This document shows, one piece after another, positions 13,878 to 17,500 of a stretch of DNA of 17,500 nucleotides. The stretch is from an uncultured Mollicutes bacterium (GTDB lineage: Bacteria; Bacillota_I; Bacilli_A; Acholeplasmatales; Anaeroplasmataceae): positions 1 to 17,500 of the forward strand of contig URFB01000004.1 of assembly GCA_900547045.1 (NCBI GenBank), in the 5' to 3' direction. The stretch's first letter is position 1. Each line of letters opens with the position of its first letter. Position numbers and translations under genes: made by a program. Below the pieces are notes generated by a model. That model worked only from the letters and a program-made list of their open reading frames with translations. It did not search any database and had not been told where the DNA came from.

Positions 13878-14300
13878 GCAAACATAATTAAAAGCTTTTT
13901 AAATATGTATAGACATGAGGAAGCAGAAGAAGCACTTAAGACTACAGAAGTAAACTTTAGTGTATTTACTCCTGATGTAATTTCAATTGAAAAGGTATGT
14001 GATAAGCCTAACGATTATTATTTTCCTGAGGATACCATTACCTTTATTATTACCCTAAAAAATTTAGGAGACAAAAACATTACAGGCTTTTGCCTAAAGG
14101 ATGATTCGGTAAGAATTCTAGACCCAATGCCTAATGGCTATTATGAGGTTTTAACACCAGTTGGTGAGGTATCATTTAATTTAGATGAGGTTGTTATTTC
14201 TAATATCAGCCTTGAGTCTGGCTCTAGCCTCGAAATTAGAATTAGCGGAATGGTAAAAAAAGCTAATCATGATACTAATCATGATCTTGATACCTTTTAG
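13875..14300 (+). CDS. Small DUF11-like (conserved repeat domain) protein, function unknown
   Basis: This protein has 141 residues, no signal peptide and no membrane helix. Residues 1-25 are a charged helical region (MANIIKSFLNMYRHEEAEEA). Residues about 28-130 resemble one immunoglobulin-like DUF11 repeat. The pattern is DTITFIITLKNLGDKNITGF, then the D-P-M-P loop, then a final strand SSLEIRISGMVK. DUF11 modules are usually repeated in large surface proteins. One copy alone with no export signal is unusual, though related single-copy proteins are found in spore-forming Firmicutes. The C-terminus has a short repeated unit (NHDTNHD), encoded by two copies of AATCATGAT. It stands alone between the metal operon and mgtC. 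I do not know its role. Confidence 0.7.
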   Translation: MANIIKSFLNMYRHEEAEEALKTTEVNFSVFTPDVISIEKVCDKPNDYYFPEDTITFIITLKNLGDKNITGFCLKDDSVRILDPMPNGYYEVLTPVGEVSFNLDEVVISNISLESGSSLEIRISGMVKKANHDTNHDLDTF

Positions 14301-14362
14301 ATTCTTTAGGAATAATTTTTTATATTCTTCGTAAAATATCTCTTCTTTAATATTGTAAAATA

Positions 14363-14371
14363 TGGTATACT
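14363..14371 (+). promoter_or_regulatory. Extended -10 promoter of the MgtC-family gene
   Basis: TGGTATACT is a good extended -10 about 40 bases before the start codon. No clear -35 is seen. Upstream, 14301-14362 shows only AT-rich DNA. Confidence 0.5.
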
Positions 14372-14410
14372 TACTCTACAGATAATATAAAAGAAAGAGA
14401 AGTGATATTT

Positions 14411-15133
14411 ATGCTACTTAGCTATCAAGATCCGATAGTAAAGTTAGTGGGGGATTGGGCTTATGATATTAACGTATGGTCAGTAATACTTAGAGTAGTG
14501 CTTGCTTGCTTAATTGGTGGAATAATTGGTGCTGAACGTGCTTCGAAGCATCATGTAGCCGGACTTAGAACCTATATTTTAGTTTGCTTAGGCTCATGTG
14601 CAGCAATGATGACTAACCAATTTATCGAGGAAACATCTGACACGGCTCGTTTAGGTGCTGGTGTTGTAACAGGCATTGGTTTTTTAGGAGCTGGTACAAT
14701 TATGGTTACAAGTCGTAATCAGGTAAGAGGTCTTACGACCGCTGCGGCCCTATGGGCATGTGGATGTGTTGGTCTTGCAATTGGCATTGGCTTTTATACA
14801 ATGGCAATTGCCTCTGCAATTGTAATTTTACTGGCTCTAGTCTTACTACCAAAGATTGAGCAAAGCCTTCAGGGTAAAGCAAAGCTTGTCGATATTCATA
14901 TTGAACTATTATCAAGACCCGATTTAAAGAAGCTTCTAGAATATGTTAGAAGTAATAATATTCAGGTTTTATCAATTGCATACGACCCTGCCTATGCTAA
15001 TACAGGACTAAGTGTATATTCAATTGCTTTAAAGATTAATAAAAATGAACAAGGTAAATATATTAATCACGAAGTACTACTAAATAGTATTAAAGCCCTT
15101 GAATATGTCAATCATGTTGAATACATGGATTAA
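14411..15133 (+). CDS. MgtC/SapB-family membrane protein
   Basis: This 240-residue protein has about five hydrophobic segments in its first 150 residues and a soluble ACT-like C-terminal domain (about 160-240). The family core is present: GGIIGAERASKHHVAGLRTY, GIGFLGAGTIM, and VRGLTTAAALWACGCVGLAI. MgtC is known for low-magnesium survival and intracellular growth in pathogens. Most family members in other bacteria are uncharacterised and may affect ion homeostasis. The ATG is taken as the start. An in-frame GTG at 14402 is possible, but there the purine-rich stretch sits too close. The gene has its own promoter and a terminator right after the stop, so it is a single-gene unit. Confidence 0.9.
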   Translation: MLLSYQDPIVKLVGDWAYDINVWSVILRVVLACLIGGIIGAERASKHHVAGLRTYILVCLGSCAAMMTNQFIEETSDTARLGAGVVTGIGFLGAGTIMVTSRNQVRGLTTAAALWACGCVGLAIGIGFYTMAIASAIVILLALVLLPKIEQSLQGKAKLVDIHIELLSRPDLKKLLEYVRSNNIQVLSIAYDPAYANTGLSVYSIALKINKNEQGKYINHEVLLNSIKALEYVNHVEYMD

Positions 15134-15135
15134 TG

Positions 15136-15162
15136 AATCTAGACTTAGGTCTAGATTTTTTT
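15136..15162 (+). terminator. Rho-independent terminator of the MgtC-family gene
   Basis: AATCTAGAC (15136-15144) pairs perfectly with GTCTAGATT (15149-15157) over a TTAG loop, followed by a T-run. It begins 2 bases after the stop codon. Confidence 0.92.
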
Positions 15163-15186
15163 ATATAAAAAAATTAAAAAAATCAC

Positions 15187-15227
15187 TTTACAATTCATAA
15201 AAAATCACTATAATTTTTTATTGTAAA
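15187..15227 (+). promoter_or_regulatory. MATE promoter with overlapping dyad
   Basis: The -35 is TTTACA (15187-15192) and the -10 is TATAAT (15209-15214) with 16-base spacing. TTTACAAT (15187-15194) is the reverse complement of ATTGTAAA (15220-15227), so a dyad spans the whole promoter to just beyond the start point. The inner A and T runs are also nearly complementary. A regulator site is plausible, but AT-rich chance pairing is possible. Confidence 0.7.
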
Positions 15228-15240
15228 AAAGGTGATTTTT

Positions 15241-16713
15241 ATGAATAAATTAAAAAAATTATTTGAGCCGATTGATTTAACAAAGGGTTCAATTTGGAAG
15301 GTAATAGTTTGGTTTTCAATTCCCATTCTTTTAAGCTATGTCTTCCAGCAAATATATACAATCGCAGACGCAGCGATATGTGGTCAGTATTTAAATGAAA
15401 ATCAGGTTGCAGGTGTAAATAACACCGGTAACATTGTCTTCATCGTTCTCCAGTTTGCCTTTGGCTGTACGGCAGGATTTTCCGTTGTTACATCTAACTA
15501 CATCGGACAAAAAAATATAGATGGTGTAAAAAAATCCCTCGCCACCCAAATCGTTTTATCCTTTGTAATAAGCTTTATTTTGACTATAATTGCCGTTTTA
15601 TGTATTAACCCATTACTTATGTCAATTGGTCTTAAAGCTTCTTCAAATCCTGTTCAAAATGAAATTTACGAGGCAGCCTATACCTATGTCTTCATAATCT
15701 TTGTTGGTACGATTTGTCAGATTTTCTATAATCTTATTTGCTCCTTTTTAAGAAGCGTAGGAGATTCTCTAACACCCCTTATCTTTTTAATCTTTTCAAC
15801 GGTTTTAAATATCATTTTAGATTTCCTATTTATCGCCGCCTTTAAATGGGGTGTAAAGGGTGCCGCTATCGCAACAGTTATTGCTCAAGCAATAGCTGCA
15901 ATTGGCTGCTTTGGCTATACCTTTATTCACTATAAGGAATATCATCTTAGGAGGGATGATTTTAAAATGAGCGGAAGCTTTATTTTAAGACATTTAAAAC
16001 TAGGGCTTCCTCTTGCCTTCCAATTTTCTATTTTATGTATTGGTCTTATTGTAATGCAGGCTGTTATTGTCAAGTTTGATACCTCAGCCTCAGGTGAGGT
16101 AGTAGTAGCATACGCTCAAAATGGCTTTGGGGCCGCAACTAAGCTTAATAACTTTTTAATGTGTCCTTTTAACGCTCTAGGTACAGCGATGCTATCATTT
16201 TGTGGCCAAAACTATGGATCAAATGATCAAAAAAGAGTTAAAAGCGGTGTTAAGCAAGCCTTTTTAATTGTCTTTATCATTTATTTGCTATGTGCAGGAA
16301 TTGGACTTTTATGTACCATTAAGGGCTTTTATCTTCATATCTTTTATTCGGCTGATAAAATTAATGATATTACTATCCATTATGGTAATATGTATCTATA
16401 TTGTGATTTATCCTTGTATTTCTTGTTAGGAATTTTGTTTGTCCTAAGAAACTCCCTTCAGGGTGTTGGTGTAGCACTATACCCCTTCCTTGCTGGAATT
16501 GGTGAGCTTGTAGCTAGAACCTCAATTTGTTTAATTGCTCCACGTTTAATTAATGGGGGACCAATTAGCATTAATGCATCTTCTAAGTCCTTATTAGGTT
16601 TAACCTTTGCCGATCCACTAGCTTGGCTTTTTGCGTCAAGCATTATGATGTTTGGTGCTTTTAAATATATTTTTAAAATTGATCCTAAAGAGGAATTAAC
16701 AAATATTAAATAG
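15241..16713 (+). CDS. MATE-family multidrug/cation antiporter
   Basis: This 490-residue integral membrane protein shows two MatE halves and about twelve hydrophobic segments. Members export drugs or metabolites in exchange for Na+ or H+. The start region (GSIWKVIVWFSIPILLSYVF), followed by QQIYTIADAAICGQYL, is typical of the DinF/NorM-type fold. The corresponding second-half region is LRHLKLGLPLAFQFSI. No substrate can be inferred from the sequence. The start is ATG with GGTGAT 4 bases before it; an in-frame GTG at 15232 is part of that Shine-Dalgarno. It is a single gene ended by the convergent hairpin at 16718-16740. Confidence 0.92.
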   Translation: MNKLKKLFEPIDLTKGSIWKVIVWFSIPILLSYVFQQIYTIADAAICGQYLNENQVAGVNNTGNIVFIVLQFAFGCTAGFSVVTSNYIGQKNIDGVKKSLATQIVLSFVISFILTIIAVLCINPLLMSIGLKASSNPVQNEIYEAAYTYVFIIFVGTICQIFYNLICSFLRSVGDSLTPLIFLIFSTVLNIILDFLFIAAFKWGVKGAAIATVIAQAIAAIGCFGYTFIHYKEYHLRRDDFKMSGSFILRHLKLGLPLAFQFSILCIGLIVMQAVIVKFDTSASGEVVVAYAQNGFGAATKLNNFLMCPFNALGTAMLSFCGQNYGSNDQKRVKSGVKQAFLIVFIIYLLCAGIGLLCTIKGFYLHIFYSADKINDITIHYGNMYLYCDLSLYFLLGILFVLRNSLQGVGVALYPFLAGIGELVARTSICLIAPRLINGGPISINASSKSLLGLTFADPLAWLFASSIMMFGAFKYIFKIDPKEELTNIK

Positions 16714-16717
16714 CAAA

Positions 16718-16740
16718 AGAGCTGCCAAGCTGGTAGCTCT
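16718..16740. terminator. Bidirectional terminator between the MATE gene and gerQ
   Basis: AGAGCTGCCA (16718-16727) pairs with TGGTAGCTCT (16731-16740) over an AGC loop, with one mismatch on one strand read as G-U on the other. Short T-rich runs lie on both sides, so it can serve both convergent genes. It reaches into the gerQ stop codon. Confidence 0.82.
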
Positions 16741-17077
16741 ATTTGTTATTTGGTGCTTCATAAGGATAATAATAGTTTATTTCCTCATCAAAGGTAATAT
16801 AATCTAAATAAATGGAAAGAAGTAAATATCGCATATTGCTCTCATCATCAGAAATAATGATATGGTCCTTTCCTGCAGCCTCAAGGGTTCCTTTAAATAT
16901 TTTAGAGCCCCACTGGCTTTGCTCAAAATTCATATAAACGGAAACCTTTTTGCCTAAATTTAATCTTAGGATATTTTCAATATAGGATTCCTCATTAAAG
17001 GCCTGCTGACTCGTCTGAGGGCTATACATAGGCCCCATAAAATAAGGATACTGCATATACGCACCACAATAATTCAT
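16739..17077 (-). CDS. gerQ: Spore coat protein GerQ
   Basis: This 112-residue coat protein is needed in B. subtilis to place the cortex hydrolase CwlJ in the spore. The conserved block is unmistakable: SYIENILRLNLGKK, then FKGTLEAAGKDHIIISDDES, and MRYLLLSIYLDYITFDEEI near the end. It is considerably shorter than the B. subtilis protein (about 180 residues), losing mainly the N-terminal region. The first lysine is residue 43, whereas the N-terminal lysines of B. subtilis GerQ are cross-linked by transglutaminase. A longer open frame exists upstream to 17239, but the ATG at 17075-17077 has TAGGAGG before it and begins MNYCGAYMQYPYF. The Shine-Dalgarno overlaps the cwlJ stop codon, so the two genes form an operon. 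Confidence 0.94.
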   Translation of the reverse strand: MNYCGAYMQYPYFMGPMYSPQTSQQAFNEESYIENILRLNLGKKVSVYMNFEQSQWGSKIFKGTLEAAGKDHIIISDDESNMRYLLLSIYLDYITFDEEINYYYPYEAPNNK

Positions 17078-17087
17078 AAATTTCCTC

Positions 17088-17500
17088 CTAGTAGCAATTT
17101 TCACTTTCATTTGGCTGGTAGAAGCAATGGTTCTTGTATTTTCCGCTATTCCATTGTCCAAACCAAGAGGCTCTACAGCCATCACCAAAGGGATTATAAA
17201 ACCAAAGGGCGGTTTTAGCTGGGCTAAAGCGTTCACCATTAATGACGCGCATAGCTAGCTTTTTATCTACCTCACGTGCTCTTTGGTTGAAATAAGACTT
17301 CGTAGTCGCCTCAAAGCCACCAGGTGATTGATAAACCATTTTTGTAATGGTATTGATATTTTTAAAATCCAGGCAATTTCCTCTTACACGGTTAATACCA
17401 ACATTCCCCACTAGCAGCATGCCCATTTTACCATCACCCTCGGCCTCAGCTCGCATTAGCCTTGCAAGTAAGGCTACCTCCTCATAATTGTATTTAACAA
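17088..17500 (-). CDS. cwlJ: Spore cortex-lytic enzyme CwlJ (SleB-type hydrolase domain), partial
   Basis: The frame is open from the right edge and lacks only a few N-terminal residues. The visible start is VKYNYEEVALLARLMRAEAE. It is a Hydrolase_2/CwlJ domain that cleaves cortex peptidoglycan during germination. Diagnostic stretches include the likely catalytic glutamate in RAEAEG, GMLLVGNVGINRVRGNC, INGERFSPAK, and the C-terminal HCFYQPNESENCY. CwlJ lacks a signal peptide, unlike SleB, because it is made in the mother cell and placed in the coat. This protein is very close to B. subtilis CwlJ (142 residues) in length and order. An ATG at 17456 is internal, since similarity continues upstream. 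gerQ follows 10 bases downstream. Confidence 0.95.
   Translation of the reverse strand, partial: VKYNYEEVALLARLMRAEAEGDGKMGMLLVGNVGINRVRGNCLDFKNINTITKMVYQSPGGFEATTKSYFNQRAREVDKKLAMRVINGERFSPAKTALWFYNPFGDGCRASWFGQWNSGKYKNHCFYQPNESENCY

Noticed and set aside
17078..17239. N-terminal extension of gerQ
   Set aside because: This stretch is the cwlJ 3' end read in another frame; GerQ similarity begins at the ATG at 17077.
1..17500. CRISPR array, tRNA, rRNA, prophage or complete IS
   Set aside because: No regularly spaced repeats, no cloverleaf-like gaps and no transposase or integrase frames; nearly all DNA is covered by identified genes.

Overview
The window is the replication-origin region of an AT-rich, spore-forming Firmicute. 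The order khpB/jag, yidC, rnpA, rpmH (all minus strand), then an origin, then dnaA, dnaN, yaaA, recF, gyrB, gyrA (all plus strand) is the classical low-GC Gram-positive oriC neighbourhood. Spore genes at the right edge (gerQ, cwlJ), strong Shine-Dalgarno sites and ordinary TGG tryptophan codons point to a standard-code member of the Bacilli, perhaps an uncultured Erysipelotrichia-like lineage. That placement is inference from gene content only.

Positions 1-1720 hold the leftward ribosomal-protein/RNase P/insertase cluster, driven by a consensus promoter in front of rpmH. Positions 1652-2136 are the upstream part of oriC: DnaA boxes, AT-rich DNA and a long dyad. A second cluster of DnaA boxes lies between dnaA and dnaN (3519-3612) and carries an inverted copy of part of the first, so the origin looks bipartite. 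Positions 2137-10801 carry the replication, repair and topology genes in two or three transcription units: dnaA; dnaN, ending at a terminator; and yaaA-recF-gyrB-gyrA, starting at its own extended -10 promoter.

Positions 10802-11220 are a non-coding junction with a strong terminator, an inverted-repeat element and a possible gene remnant. To the right lies a metal-resistance operon: an ArsR/SmtB-type sensor, a stand-alone HMA metal-binding protein, and a P1B-type Zn/Cd-exporting ATPase that lacks its own N-terminal HMA domain. Two matching operators (ACAGTTGA-N8-TCAACT), one in the arsR promoter and one at the ATPase ribosome-binding site, suggest the sensor controls both ends of the operon.

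The remaining genes are a small DUF11-like protein whose start codon lies in a perfect 8-bp hairpin, an MgtC/SapB-family membrane protein, and a MATE-family exporter with a dyad across its promoter. On the minus strand a cwlJ-gerQ operon encodes a spore cortex-lytic enzyme and its localisation partner. Most of the window is conserved housekeeping DNA. I see no obviously new multi-gene system, and no CRISPR array, tRNA, rRNA, prophage or intact insertion sequence. The best leads are regulatory: the mirrored DnaA-box clusters, the degenerate GyrA box, the two-operator metal operon with a detached HMA domain, and the hairpin at 13850-13877.
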